From Conchocele bisecta (Eukaryota > Mollusca > Bivalvia > Lucinida > Thyasiridae), in assembly GCA_029237695.1 (NCBI GenBank), contig CM055274.1:19829505-19893504 (forward strand): a stretch of 64,000 nucleotides of DNA, given 5' to 3'. The notes below the pieces were generated by a model, which ran no database searches, was not told the DNA's origin, and worked only from the letters and a program-made list of their open reading frames with translations. A program made the position numbers and the translations under genes. Of the stretch, positions 1 through 12,189 are shown piece by piece (position 1 is the first letter of the stretch; each line of letters begins with the position of its first letter).

Positions 1-9
1 GCTGCTGAC

Positions 10-345
10 CGTCTGCCGACTACTCTGTTCCACGTATTTAAATGTAAGTACCTTTTCATCAACAACAAACAAGTCACCCTGCCCATATTATTATTAAATG
101 AAATTCCATCAAATATTTATTGTTTATTTACCTAGAGTGTCGAACAACATGTAAACGATGTAGCTGAAATTTGGTCCATAGGCCACGCGTTAAAGTCACA
201 TATGATTTTGTTTCGCAATAAAATCAATATTTAATGGAATTTCATCACATAAAACTAATTGGGGATGGTGAATTATTTGTTATTTATGCATTTTTTTAAT
301 TTATATTTTGTAGATTTAATGTTCTTAGTAGCCAAAAGTAGGTCG
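10..345. mobile_element. Diverged palindromic MITE at the outer edge of the left arm
   Basis: This is the same family as 61,621-62,025: TGTTCCACG, AAATGTAAGTACCTTTTCAT and GTCACCCT near the start, with the inverted partners near 225-345 (ATTTAATGGAATTTCATC, TAGCCAAAAGTAGGTCGG). Confidence 0.7.
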
Positions 346-479
346 GTAGAAAATCGAGTATTGGATGTCATTCAGAATTGACAGGAACAGTGGATAAACA
401 CAATTTGATCCAGGTTTGAGTGAGCTCGGCTTCTGTGCTAGGGTGACACATTACGCAGATTTATAAATGTTCTAGGAAT

Positions 480-745
480 GGACCGTGGCCTAGTGTAATG
501 CATATGCCAAATTCGAAACAAGTTGGATACATTGTTAGACATACAATGGTCAATTGACATTACTTACTGACCCACCCTCGTACAGTGCATTGTACTTCAA
601 TACCGGCGGTTGTGAGTTTAATTATCACTATCGGTGTGCACAATGCTTAGTATTTGCATCCAACTTGTCTGTCAGATGAAACTTTAAACTGGGGTCCTTA
701 GCTGATGATAGGACGTTAAACCCAAGTAACTTTCATTTCACCTTT
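480..745. mobile_element. SINE-like repeat (left arm)
   Basis: A B-box-like GGTTGTGAGTTTAATTATC and a tail CTTAGCTGATGATAGGACGT followed by TAAACCCAAGTAACTTTCAT. This tail form is common in metazoan SINEs. Partner at 53,275-53,445. Confidence 0.6.
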
Positions 746-1639
746 TTAACAATTGTCTGCAGATATTCACTCAAAGGGTGTCATATTTGACGTGTATTTA
801 CTGTACGAATACGCATTAAAGGTACATGCCAACTCAGTAGGCACAAACTGTTCTTTATATCAACGACATCATCTGATGAAACATTTTCTGGCAATGTAAA
901 CATTCATTCACCATTCCCCCACATCTTGATTTGCAGTATTATGCATTTTATATCGGACGTAAATTTGCACACTGCTATCAGGGGCGATAACCGCGTTTCC
1001 TTAAAATGTTAACGGACATTACTATTTATTCTCTGTATTTATTTTGTGATGTGCAATGATTATACTTTATAATCTGTTGAGAATACTATTTGTTTAGGTG
1101 ACGCATTTAATTTGTATAAATAATTAAAAACTGACATGCCTCATTTGCATATGAAAATAGCCTGATACCACCGCGCGTCACTATCAGTAAAATAAATATT
1201 ACTAAATGATTATATCTGTATAGCGGGTACTCGTAATTTTAGAACTGCTGGAATAGTGACACACTTATACACTTATTTCAATTTCTATACAGAACATTTT
1301 GTGCCTTCTGAGTGGGCATGTACTTTTAATAATAGTGAAAAAAGCAAGGACAGATCGAGGTACACATGAACACACAATCGCAAACGGTAGCCATTAATAG
1401 TTTACTACACCAGATCTAGAGGGTGGATCGCAGGGTCGTAATTCAGCGATATGTTCAAGTTGTATTCTTTTCCTCTATATTATGGAACACAGACGCTCAC
1501 ATTTTGCAGCATGACCGTATTAAAACATAAAATAATACACGTGTTTACTGTCACAACTCGGTAGAGATGTATATCTGGTCAGTGAATATCAACCGACAAC
1601 CTTGGAAGATTCACTAGCTTATTAACGTCTTGTCCTGAC
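746..1639. other. Intronic or intergenic stretch, no gene seen
   Basis: Paired with about 52,200-53,270 in the right arm. AT-rich, no coding frame or named repeat recognised apart from the sequence duplicated in tandem on the other arm (about 840-1,010). Confidence 0.6.
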
Positions 1640-2010
1640 CAGCGCTACCGGGAAGATTTGCTTTGATTTGATGGTGTGTAACGGTCTGTCAACAGCTAAG
1701 GTCATTTTAGGCCGGGTTAATGGGGTCGAATCCCATGTGTTACCTGTTGTGATGAGGGTGGGTGGGGGAACAATATAATCAGGTCTGAAATTAATTTGAA
1801 TAGCCTGATCTGGTGCAAGGTCCTAACCACGCCATAGTCACTTAGCCCCACTCCCAAAAAGTAACAGGATTGGTACTGATCTTATTATTTTATAATGGGT
1901 ATAACAGGATCCAACTGTCAAGTACCAGAAAGCCAAACATTTACACGAGTGTCAAACCAGGGATACCGGGATTCCGTTATGGATGAATCCCATCGTTACA
2001 TTTACCCTTT
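1640..2010. repeat. SINE-like unit with CTGTCAACAGCTAAGGTCAT (left arm)
   Basis: Contains GGGGTCGAATCCCATGTGTT (B-box-like) and the reversed SINE tail, then ~300 bases that recur inverted at 3,690-4,110 (for example GATCCAACTGTCA, GGGATTCATCC). Right-arm partner about 51,840-52,200. Confidence 0.6.
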
Positions 2011-2413
2011 ACATACTCCAACCTGCCGCTCAAGGTAGTTGGAAACACGACATCCTGGATACCGATATACGACTAGCACAGAATAACCCCGACACAATGC
2101 AATATTCAAAATATAAATAGAGGATGTAACGTAAATGGAATCCCCCGAATTATATTCATAGACGTGACTATAGCTGACGATGTATTGCATAAGAATACCC
2201 ACATTATACACAGCTACTTGTAAGAGTCGAGTAAAGGCGAATGTATCCAAGTTGTTTGGGGGTGATAAGGGCACTTGACACCAGTCAGGAATTCAAAACT
2301 ATTGTGCTAAATTTCGATCCGCCCCGCTCAACCCCAATACACATGTGAGCTACGCTGTTGAACGGACGTAATACCATATTTCCATCCATCACCGTAGAAA
2401 TTTGAAGGTGACC

Positions 2414-2635
2414 AGGGGTCCGTTTCCCTAAACGTCGTACGACTAAAATGTTCGTAAGTGCAAACTTATTATCGTTTGTAAATTTCACATTAACAGTGTT
2501 TTATTGTAAACAATTATTGGATTTACATTTATTGAACATAGGCTGCACAAAAATACATCAATCGAAATTTGCAGAAGATCGTAAATTTGCACTTACGAAC
2601 ATTCTAGTCGTACGAATATTAGTGAAACGGCCCCC
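2414..2635. mobile_element. MITE-1 (TTTCACTAAACTTCGTACGA family)
   Basis: A palindromic element with ends GGGGNCGTTTC...AAACNTCGTACGACTAAAATG and the reverse. The core includes TAAACAATTATTGGATTTAC and TTATTGAACATA. There are ten copies in the window; this one has both ends. Confidence 0.88.
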
Positions 2636-2889
2636 TGATCCCTATAACTTACGTAAGAGGATCATTTGATGAAGCTGATCACCTACAGCTTCACTTTAAC
2701 TACTACATGTAGTAAGCCTTATTTGCTTTGCTTCATTAAATTATCATACACTCGTGTGGAACGTAGATACATGTATTATCTGTGCAATATTACTTTGAAA
2801 CGACAATTTGAATGCAATGTATGATCAAAGTATTCTTGTTTCAGTGAAAGAACGTTCATGCCATGACGCTACCACTGATGCATTGTTTT

Positions 2890-3085
2890 ATGTGTGTGTA
2901 TGTACACATATGTATATGTGTCTATATGTACGTATATGGACATGTAATACTATAACACATCTGGAAAGAAGATATATATGTACCTGGGTGTATATATGTG
3001 CGTATATGTGTGTACATGTATGTGCATGTTTGCATATGTGTGTACAGATGTATGTCTATGTGTGTGTATATGTATGTCTATTTCT
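2890..3085 (+). repeat. Imperfect TATG/TGTA microsatellite (left arm)
   Basis: Alternating purine-pyrimidine tract with TGTGTGTATGTACACATATG-type runs. The ~97-residue ORF rich in C/Y/M/V here is a product of the tract. Partner at 50,765-50,945. Confidence 0.85.
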
Positions 3086-3360
3086 CATTTATTGTTGTTA
3101 ACAATAATACGAGCTATTATAACACTTAGTACACACTGTGATCAGTAAGCGGAGACTGTGCGATATACATAAGTGTATGATACAAATATAGACATATGTA
3201 TTAGTGGTCGCAACATGGTCTGAAATGTATTTGCCTATTTGCCACGATTGTGGTGTTTCTGCATTTATCATATTTAGTAGTTCACCCATGTACGCCATCT
3301 TGCATTGTACATATATTATAGCATAGTCATGTATGTATGCTCATGAGACAGTTGCCTCGA

Positions 3361-3544
3361 TGCAAAATTATGATGGTCTGTACATTTCACATTAACAATG
3401 TTTCCTTGTAAACAATTATTGGATTTAAATTTATTGAGCATATGATGCTCAATAAATGTAAACCCACCAATTGAAATTTCCAGACGATCCTAAATGTGCA
3501 CTTACGAACATTTTAGTCGTACACAGTTTAGTGATACGGGCCCC
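3361..3544. mobile_element. MITE-1, left end missing
   Basis: Core and right end are present (CTTACGAACATTTTAGTCGT, GTGATACGGGCCCC). The first inverted end is lost, replaced by CATGAGACAGTTGCC sequence. Confidence 0.8.
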
Positions 3545-3689
3545 AGGCATGCATTTATATTGTCACAATGATTAAGAAAGATTGCTAGACTAAATTATTT
3601 AAAGATACGATACATATAGATTACGAGGCTAGTGTCTTGTGATATCAAGTTTTTCAGGCAAGGCTAGGAAACGCGTGGGAATTCCGAGG

Positions 3690-4115
3690 CTTGCCGAGTG
3701 GGTGACAGGTGGGAGAATGCGATGGGTAATTTAACGATCGGGATTCATCCTTACCGGAATTCCAACTGGAGACCTGGTTTGGCCCTCACATACGTATTTT
3801 GCATTTCGTATGTGACAGTTGGATTTGGTTATAACCCTTATGTGAGTATTACGATTATTCGTAATCCTATTTTAAGGGATGGGGCCAAGTGACTTTGGTA
3901 TGGTATGGACCTGGCATCAGGTCAGCTTAGTCTAATTTCAGGGCTGAATATATTTGTTCTCGATGTAAATATTCCGTTCTGCTTTTGGGATTCCCCCCCC
4001 CCCCCAATGCAGCATGTTAAAACGAGATCGAACACGTTTGCCCGGCTTTACATGACCTTAGCTGTTGATAGGCCTTTAATAACCAATAAACATACAACAA
4101 AACAAAACCGTTTCC
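3690..4115. repeat. Inverted second copy of the 1,640-2,010 unit
   Basis: GGGATTCATCCTTACCGGAA, GACAGTTGGATTTGGTTATA, GGGGCCAAGTGACTTTGG and TGACCTTAGCTGTTGATAGG. Includes a C10 run at 3,995-4,005. Right-arm partner about 49,760-50,170. Not a gene despite open frames. Confidence 0.6.
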
Positions 4116-4444
4116 GAGCCGAGCATGATAAACTTGATATCAAAAGACACTAGCCTGGTATTATATTTATCATGTAACATGTGATGCTCGAAAATGACCA
4201 TAGATGACGTCGTTATCTATGGACAGAACGCGGATTTGTTTACGTTGCGTCATTACACTGACGTCATTCGATAACGTCACGTGACGTCATCCGATCAATG
4301 TAACGTCAGTTTTCACTTCGTTGTAACCCGGATGTTTCTATGAGGTCAATGCATGATACAATAATATGTTATCAGTCAGTACGTATTTGGTTAATACAGG
4401 GCAGGTTACATGACAATGGCATATATCATGTACATATACATCTG

Positions 4445-4561
4445 CGGGCCGTTTCACTAAACTTCGTACGACTAAAATGTTCGTAAGTCCAAAATTATGA
4501 TAGTTGGTAAAATTGACATTCACACATTTTTCTTGTAAACAATTATTGGATTTAAATTTAT
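4445..4561. mobile_element. MITE-1, left half, split by the minisatellite insertion
   Basis: It starts GGGCCGTTTCACTAAACTTC and runs to TTTATTGA. The right half resumes near 9,430 and ends at 9,549 (GTTTAGTGAAACGGGCC). The other haplotype is the intact copy at 49,258-49,441. Confidence 0.85.
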
Positions 4562-7500
4562 TGATCAGGCTACAATTAAAAAAATGGGTAGGTAGTAGGC
4601 AAAATCTAGGTAGTACTGTACGAAAACCTGATGTATTTCCGTTGCCAGGCATTTCTGAAAACCTGATGTATTTCAGTTGCCAGGCCTTTCTGAAAACCGG
4701 ATGTATTTCAGTTGCCAGGCCTTTCTGAAAACCGGATGTATTTCCGTTGTCAGGCCTTTCTGAAAACCTGATGTATTTCAGTTGCCCTGCCTTTCTGAAA
4801 ACCTGATGTATTTCAGTTGCCATGCCTTTCTGAAAACCTGATGTATTTCAGTTGCCAGTCCTTTCTGAAAACCTGATGTATTTCCGTGGCCATACCTTTC
4901 TGAAAACCTGATGTATTTCAGTTGCCCTGCCTTTCTGAAAACCTGATGTATTTGATGCTTTTCTGAAAATGATATTTCAGCTTGCCATCCTTTCTGAAAA
5001 CCTATGTCATTGCCCTGCCTTTCAAAAAGAAAACCTGATGTATTTCATCCATGCCTTTCTGAAAACCTGATGTATTTCAGTTGCCCTGCCTTTCTGAAAA
5101 CCTGATGTATTTCAGTGCCAGCTTTCTGAAAACCTGATGATCAGTTGCAGCCTTTCTGAAAACCGATGTATTTCCTTTGCATGCCTTTCTGAAAACCGGA
5201 TGTATTTCCGTTCAGGCCATCTGAAAAACCTGATGTATTTCAGTTGCCAGGCCTTTCTGAAAACCGGATGATTTCGTTGTCAGGCCTCGAAAACCTGATG
5301 TATTTCATTTGCCATCCTTTCTGAAAACCTATGTATTTCTTTGGCCATGCCTTCTGAAAACCTATGTATTTCCGTTGTCGGCCTTTGAAAACCTGATGTA
5401 TTTCCGTTCCAGTTCTGAAAACCGGATATTTCCGTTGTCAGGCCTTTCTGAAAACCTATGTATTTCGTTGCCCGCCTTTCTGATTTCCGATGTATTCAGT
5501 TGCCATGCCTTTCTGAAAAACCTGTTATTTCCTGTCAGGCCTCTGAAAACCTTTATGTATTTTCATTGCCTCCTTTCTGAAAACCTGATGTATTTCCGTT
5601 GTCTGCCTTTCTGAAAACCTGGATGTATTTCCGTTGTCCAGGCCTTTCTGAAAACCTGATGTATTTCCGTTGCCATCTTTCTGAAAACCTGATTGTTTTT
5701 CAGTTGCCCTGCTCTGAAAACCTGATGTATTTCCGTGTCCAGTTGCCTTTCTGAAAAACCTGATGTATTTCCTTTGTCTGGCCTTTCTGGAAAACCTGAT
5801 GTATTTCCGTGCCACCTTTCGAAAACTATGTAATTTCTTGCCATCCTTTCTGAAAACCTGATGTCAGTGCCTTTCTGAAAACCTGATGTATTTCCTTTGT
5901 CAGGTCTTTGAAAACCTTTGAGTATTTCGTTGCCAGCCTTTCTGGAAAACCTATGTATTTCAGTTGCCTCTTTCTGACCTGTGTATTTCCGAGCCTGCTC
6001 CTTTCTGAAAACCTGATGTATTTCCGTTGCCATGCCTTTCTGAAAACCTGATGTATTTCGTTGTTTCAAAGCCTTGACCTTTCTGAAAACCTGTATTTCA
6101 GTGCCGCCTGCTTCCTTTGAAAACCTGATGTATTTCGTTTGCCATTGCCTTTGAAAACCTCCTGGACCTTTTCGAAAACCTATTTTCCGTTATTTCGAAA
6201 AGATGTCCGTGGCCATGCCTTTCTGAAAACCTGATGTATTTCCGCCATGCCTTTCGAAAACCTATGTATTTCAGTTGCCAGGTCCTTTCTGCCTGATGTA
6301 TTTCCGTGCCAGCCTTTCCTGAAAACGATGTATTTCCTGTGAAACCATGCCTTCCAGCTGAAATGATATTTCATTGCCTGCCAGCCTCTTCCAGAAACCT
6401 GATGTATTTACCGTTGCATTGCCTGACCGAATTTTCGTATCATTTTGCTGAAAACCGTTATTTCAGTTGCCCTGCCTTTCTGAAACCTGATGTATTTCCG
6501 TTGTCCATGCCTTTCTGAAAACCTGATGTTATGCCGTGTCAGTTGCCTCTCCTGAAAACCTGATGTATTTCCGTTGCCATGCCTTTCTGAAAACCTGATG
6601 TATTTCAGTTGCCATGCCTTTCTGAAAACCTGATGTATTTCAGTTGCCAGGCCTTTCTGAAAACCTAGTATTTCGTGCCAAAATCCTCTGATAGTATTTC
6701 GTTGCCAGTCCTTTCTGAAAACCTATGGATTTCATTTCCGCCTGCCTTTCTGGAAAACCTGATTGTATTTCTGTCCAGTTGCCATTTGCCTTTCTGAAAA
6801 CCTGATGTATTTCAGTTGCCGCCTTTCTAAAACCTGAGTATTTCCGTTTGCTGCCTTTGAAAACCTGATGTAATTTCCGTTGCCAGGCCTTTCTGAAAAC
6901 CTGATGTATTTCAGATGCCATGCCTTTCTGAAAACCTGATGTATTTCCGAAAATGCCATGCCTTTCTGAAAACCTGATGTATTTCAGTTGATGCCAGGCC
7001 TTTTCTGACCTGATGTATTTCCGTTGCCAGGCCTTTCTAAAACCTGATGTATTTCAGTTTGCCCTGCCTTTCTAAAACCGATGTATTTCCGTTGTCAGGC
7101 CTTTCTGAAAACCTGATTGTATTTCCGTTGCCATGGCCTTTCTGAAAACCTGATGATTTCTTGCCATCCTCTGAAAACCTGATGTATTCCGTTGCCATGC
7201 CTTTCTGAAAACCGGATGATTTCCGTTCAGGTTTGTCATTGCCCTGCCTTTCTGAAAACCTGATGTATTTCCTCCGTTGCCAGCCTCCTTTCTGAAAACC
7301 TGATGTATTTCGTTGTGCCTTTCGAAAACCTGATGTATTTCCGTTTGCCATGCCTTTCTGAAAACCTGATGTGATTTCGTTGTTTCAGCCCTTTCCTCTG
7401 AAAACCTATACAGTTTTTCCGAAAACCATGTATTTCCAGTTGCCTGCCTTTCTGAAAACCTGATGTATTTCAGTTGCCTGCCTTTCGAAAACCTGATGTA

Positions 7501-9430
7501 ATTTCCAGGTTGCCCAGTCCATTTCTGAAAACCTATGTAATTTCCGTTTGTCCAGGCCTTTCTGAAAACCTGATGTATTTCCAGTTGCCATGCCCTTTTC
7601 TGAAAAACCTGATGTATTTCCCCCCAGTTTTTTTGGTCCAATGGCCCTTTCCTGAAAACCAATGTATTTCCAGTTTGCCAGGCCTTTCTGAAAAACCTTT
7701 GATGTTATTATCATTTGCCCTGCCTTTTCTGAAAACCATGGATGTATTTATTCAGTTGTCCATGGCCTTTCTGAAAACCTGATGTATTTCAGTTAGCCCT
7801 GCCCTTTTATTCTGAAAACCTGATGTATTTCATGTTGCCCTGCCTTTCTGAAAACCCTGATGTCTTTTCATTGCCCTTTGCCTTTCTGAAAACCTGATGT
7901 ATTTATTCCGTTGTCCATGGCCTTTCTGAAAACCTGATGTATTTATCCGTTGCCCATGCCATTTCTGTAAAACCTGGATGTATTTCCGTTTGGTCCAGGC
8001 CTTATCTGAAAAGCCTGAGTTATTTATCCAGTTTTCCCTGCCTTTCTGAAACCGGATTTGTATTTCCGTTGTCAAAAGCCTTTTCTGAAAACCTTATTTG
8101 TATTTCCATTTGCCCCTGGCCTTTCAAAACCTTTGATGTATTTCCGTTAGCCAGTCCTTAACCTGGAAAAACCTGAAGTATTTCGTTGCCATTGCCCTTT
8201 CTAAACCTGATGTATTTCCAGTTTGCCCTGCCGTTCTGAAAACCGGATGTATTTCCCGTTTGCCAGGCCTTTCTGAAAAACCTGATGTATTTTCCGTTGC
8301 CATACCTTTCTGAAAACCTGATGTATTTTCGCGTGCCCATTACCTTTCTTGAAACCTGATGGTATTTCCAGGTTAGCCCTGCCTTTCTGAAAACCGATGT
8401 ATTTCCGTTGCCAGGCCTTTCTGAAAACCAGATTCTTTCCGTTGCCAGCTTTCTGAAAATCCTGATTTAGTTTATTTTCCGTTTTGCGGGAGGCCTTTCT
8501 GAAAATCCTGATGGTATTTCCGTGCCCAGCCTTTCTGAAAACCTGAATGTTATTTCAGGTTGCCATGCCTTTCAGGAAAACCGATGTATTTTCAGTTGTC
8601 AAAAGGCCTTTCTGAAAACCTGATGTATTTCAGTTGTCAGGCCTTTCTGAAAACCTGATGTATTTCAGTTGCCAGGCCGTTCTGAAAACCTGATGTATTT
8701 CAGTTGCCAGGCCTTTCTGAAAAAGGGATGTATTAGGTCACAATTAAAAGATTTTAAGTTTGCCCAAACCCGACCCTACTTTCAAAAAATGGGTAGGTAG
8801 GTAGGCAAAATCTTTTCTTTTTTTTTTTATGGTAGCTGTACGACACAAAAAAAAGCGATTAATAACAACACAGTAACTTTAGTGCTGTTAAAACAACAAT
8901 ACTTGTATATAATGTCAGATGAACATACAAAGAACGTCTAAATCACAATACTGACTAGGAATGTTGACTAGATGGATATATATGAATATATTTCTTTACT
9001 AAATATACTCTGTTGACAAACAGTGTTGATCCTGATGAAATACATCATTTAATATCATCCTTCAGTATGTATAGGAGATTCGAATTTTAATTGTTGAACA
9101 CAGCGTGAAATTTCCACTGCAGGGCGCTGCCATGTTTTTTTTCACCATCACTGAAACGCTTAAATAATACGTCGTCGATAACAACGCTCTTTGTTGAATA
9201 GCAGGTGCGCGGAAGAGTAAAGCGTTTGGATTACACAGTCTATAAGGTCGTACTTAATTTGGATATACCGAACTTGATTATTCCTGTTCAAAATAGTTTT
9301 GTAAAGGGGCAAAATCGGCAAAAAAAAAAAAGAATACTAGTACATTCACGGCGATAAAAGATTTTGAGTCGGCGGTTTTTTTTCGGGTCGGTCGCGTTTG
9401 GGAAAACAAACACCTTCTTTATTATGGCCT
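4562..9430 (+). mobile_element. 4.9 kb insertion carrying a minisatellite, inside a hairpin MITE (left arm only)
   Basis: The right-arm counterpart (49,258-49,441) is an uninterrupted hairpin element; here the same element is split after TTTATTGA and resumes near 9,430. The insert has the minisatellite (4.61-8.73 kb) bracketed by copies of a short sequence with AATGGGTAGGTAG and GGCAAAATCT (4,583-4,606 and 8,789-8,812), then ~0.6 kb of AT-rich DNA. Opposed motifs CCCAAACCCGACC (near 8,764) and GGTCGGTCGCGTTTGGG (near 9,386) look like inverted-repeat ends. I see no transposase, so a non-autonomous DNA element with an internal tandem array is my reading. Confidence 0.6.
4612..8733 (+). repeat. 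35-bp minisatellite, roughly 115-120 units
   Basis: The unit is GAAAACCTGATGTATTTC followed by AGTTGCCAGGCCTTTCT (35 bp), measured between successive GAAAACC starts in the clean first units. Variant positions include C/A in TTTCMGTTG, G/C/T in CCAGG/CCATG/CCCTG, and CCTG/CCGG. Units are clean at 4,620-4,950 and 8,590-8,730. Between, nearly every unit has small indels: mostly deletions up to about 7,450, then mostly inserted or doubled bases to about 8,590. Minus-strand ORFs rich in EIHQVFRKA and KYIRFSE are translations of the repeat, not genes. Confidence 0.95.
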
Positions 9431-9549
9431 CATATGCTGCATATGCAGCCTATGTTCTATAAAGGTAAATACATCAATTTAAATTCAGAGACTGTACTGA
9501 ACTTGCACTTACGAACATTTTAGTCGTACGAAGTTTAGTGAAACGGGCC
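9430..9549. mobile_element. MITE-1, right half of the split copy
   Basis: From CATATGCTGCATATGCAGCC to GTTTAGTGAAACGGGCC, including CTTGCACTTACGAACATTTT. It carries about 50 bases more than the right-arm copy near the break. Confidence 0.8.
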
Positions 9550-9662
9550 ACTGTATGGCATAGTATGTTTTTACTGCAATTATATAATTGCCACCACGAT
9601 TTGCGATACGTACGGTACAGATGATAGCGGAAAACAGCGGCTCTCATTAAATATATACATAG

Positions 9663-9790
9663 TTATCCCGTCAACACAGTGAGTATGTGCCGTGAAACAC
9701 AGTGCCGTGAAACCTTTTTGATACCCTGTCAATACGTCGTCGACCTAATCACTGCGTGATTGGGGTTATTTTTTGTGCATTTTAAATCCA
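9663..9790. mobile_element. MITE-2 outer unit without hairpin (left arm)
   Basis: Begins TTATCCCGTCAACACAGTGA and continues with GTGCCGTGAAACACAGTGCC. The inner hairpin found at the right-arm site is absent. Confidence 0.75.
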
Positions 9791-10546
9791 GTACATTACC
9801 CACCGTGAAGTGATTAGTAATGAAAATAATTACGTAATATGTCTTTCTTTTTGTGAATGATTGTCATATCGTGCAACGCAATCACTTCAATTTTATTTTA
9901 CTTACTGATTTATTTCAGGTGGAGAACATTGGATGTTTGCTTAGCATTCTCCATGAAACTAGCTTGTATCGGAAAATCTAACTTTATCATTGTATGCATG
10001 TTCCTCATTTCTATTATTATATTTTTATCCTACTAGTAATCATTTGATTGCCTAACATATCTGACATACTATTTTACTATTAATTTATTTGTCATCTACA
10101 TATTATTGCTTGACCCTAAATGATACAATTCCATTGCATTCATATCGTAAAGAGATTTAGCCTAAATCCCGGTATGCTGCAAATGTCTCATGCGTACAGT
10201 TTGACCGACCCGACCATTTCATGCCATTGTCAGATTGTCCCCGTTCTGCGATAGACGTCAACTTGATTCAGCACCCCCGCCTCCTTCTGGGATTGACGTC
10301 ACGTTTTCCGGCCCCGCGTTCTGATTGTTCGCTACTTGTTTTCCAGCCACCCGTTCTTGGATTAACGTTATGTTACAGCCCCCGTCTTGGGATTGACTGA
10401 AGTGTTCAGCCCCCGTTCTGGGATTAACACCCGTTCTTGGACTGACCAGCATTCTGGGAAACACACCGCCACGGAATCTGCGTCTTAAGCAAATGTATCC
10501 ATACATGCCATACCCTCTATGTATATTATCGTTTTGTTGTTTACAG

Positions 10547-11189
10547 TAAAGGCAAGTGTTAGTGAAAACGAAAACGGCAGCACCACGGCAGGAGTGGNNN
10601 NNNNNNNNNNNNNNNNNNNNNNNNNNNNNNNNNNNNNNNNNNNNNNNNNNNNNNNNNNNNNNNNNNNNNNNNNNNNNNNNNNNNNNNNNNNNNNNNNNNN
10701 NNNNNNNNNNNNNNNNNNNNNNNNNNNNNNNNNNNNNNNNNNNNNNNNNNNNNNNNNNNNNNNNNNNNNNNNNNNNNNNNNNNNNNNNNNNNNNNNNNNN
10801 NNNNNNNNNNNNNNNNNNNNNNNNNNNNNNNNNNNNNNNNNNNNNNNNNNNNNNNNNNNNNNNNNNNNNNNNNNNNNNNNNNNNNNNNNNNNNNNNNNNN
10901 NNNNNNNNNNNNNNNNNNNNNNNNNNNNNNNNNNNNNNNNNNNNNNNNNNNNNNNNNNNNNNNNNNNNNNNNNNNNNNNNNNNNNNNNNNNNNNNNNNNN
11001 NNNNNNNNNNNNNNNNNNNNNNNNNNNNNNNNNNNNNNNNNNNNNNNNNNNNNNNNNNNNNNNNNNNNNNNNNNNNNNNNNNNNNNNNNNNNNNNNNACG
11101 GCAGGAGTGGTAGGGAGCCTAGTTACTGGCCTTGTATGTATCGTCGCAGTGCTAGTGGGCGTTATCATTTGGCGAAGGCGACGCCTACG
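10547..11189 (+). CDS. RPTP exon: transmembrane segment (left arm, split by a false gap)
   Basis: The real exon is 10,547-10,597 plus 11,111-11,189 (130 bp, as in the right arm). It encodes KASVSENENGSTTAG, the membrane helix with GSLVTGLVCIVAVLVGVIIW, then RRRRLR. The 500 Ns between are flanked on both sides by the same 13 bases (ACGGCAGGAGTGG), so the contig ends overlap and no sequence is missing. Any long ORF read through the Ns is an artefact. Acceptor TTGTTTACAG, donor ACG/gtaagt. Confidence 0.87.
10598..11097. other. 500-N assembly gap, very probably of zero true length
   Basis: There are exactly 500 Ns, a conventional placeholder. The 13 bases at 10,585-10,597 are repeated at 11,098-11,110, and the homologous right-arm sequence (47,618-47,747) runs through without a break. 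Confidence 0.95.
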
Positions 11190-12189
11190 GTAAGTAACCG
11201 TTGTTACATTAGCCAGTTGAAATGTATGGATAAAACACTTTTTATTGAACAAGTCTGATGATTTTCTTTACTTCTTCATAACAGTATATATTATTAACAC
11301 TCATCGGAACCGTCTCCTCAGCATATACATTCTCAAAGTCTCAAAGTTTTCATACGACATGTACTGTAATTGTATCCGATGTTATGTGTTAAGGACTGAA
11401 AATAAAAACATTATCATTTGTTTAAAAGATAATAGCTTCGTAAATGTGATTCAATATTTGTATAAAATATATCTGACCCTGTTGTCTGCTATACTGTCCA
11501 CTGAGTCGCCATCTCAACACACTTAGTATGGTCAGTCAATTTCACATATTCTAACATGTTCGAGAGAGAGTTATTATAACGTTCCGTCCATTATATGTAG
11601 CCCAGGTGGATGGGTCCCAAGTCTAATTTCTGACAGTACATGTGCTAATTCTTTTTTGACATACATATCTACTTGTATGTATCATTAGCTATATCCGATG
11701 GACAATCATAATAACTATATTATCTGTACACATATCATATGCATGTACTATGCATAATGTATTGAATATACTAGGCGATTTTGATTTTCTATGGACTTGA
11801 GCTGCTATCATCATGGTTATCATCAGATTATATGTAGTAACGTTGCCATACATGTAGTTATAAAGTAATGTGAGTGGAATTAACTCAATTCAGTCTGACG
11901 ACAGTGTAATATGGCCACAACAGTTTTAGTAAATGACGAAATAATAGCCCATGTATCAAACGCGGCGTACACGTTGGCATGAGAATTGATATCACTTAAA
12001 TATGTTATCTTTGGAAACTGTTATTCCAAATGTTATTATTTCATCTGTCATATATGTCATGTCTGTGTCAAATGCTACAAGAGGTGAAAATGGCAAATTA
12101 CTTGTATATTGCTTAGATGGTAGATATGACAATTCAATCCGTCGTATATTATTCACTAATAACATCATTTTCATACATAGTCCGTACAT

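Noticed and set aside
2002..2274. 90-residue minus-strand ORF, conserved with 51,547-51,816
   Set aside because: It is conserved only because the arms are homologous; the copies differ by frame-altering changes at the end and no domain is recognised.
2808..3101. 97-residue Cys/Tyr/Met-rich ORF
   Set aside because: Produced by the TATG/TGTA microsatellite.
4338..8340. Many ORFs (60-196 residues) with repeats such as EIHQVFRKA and KYIRFSERP
   Set aside because: They are translations of the 35-bp minisatellite, and their lengths follow the indel pattern of the array.
4612..8733. CRISPR-like regular array
   Set aside because: The 35-bp units are head to tail with no unique spacers, and the DNA is animal genomic sequence.
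10485..11252. Long ORFs on both strands around 10.5-11.25 kb
   Set aside because: They span the false 500-N gap. Only the 130-bp transmembrane exon is supported.
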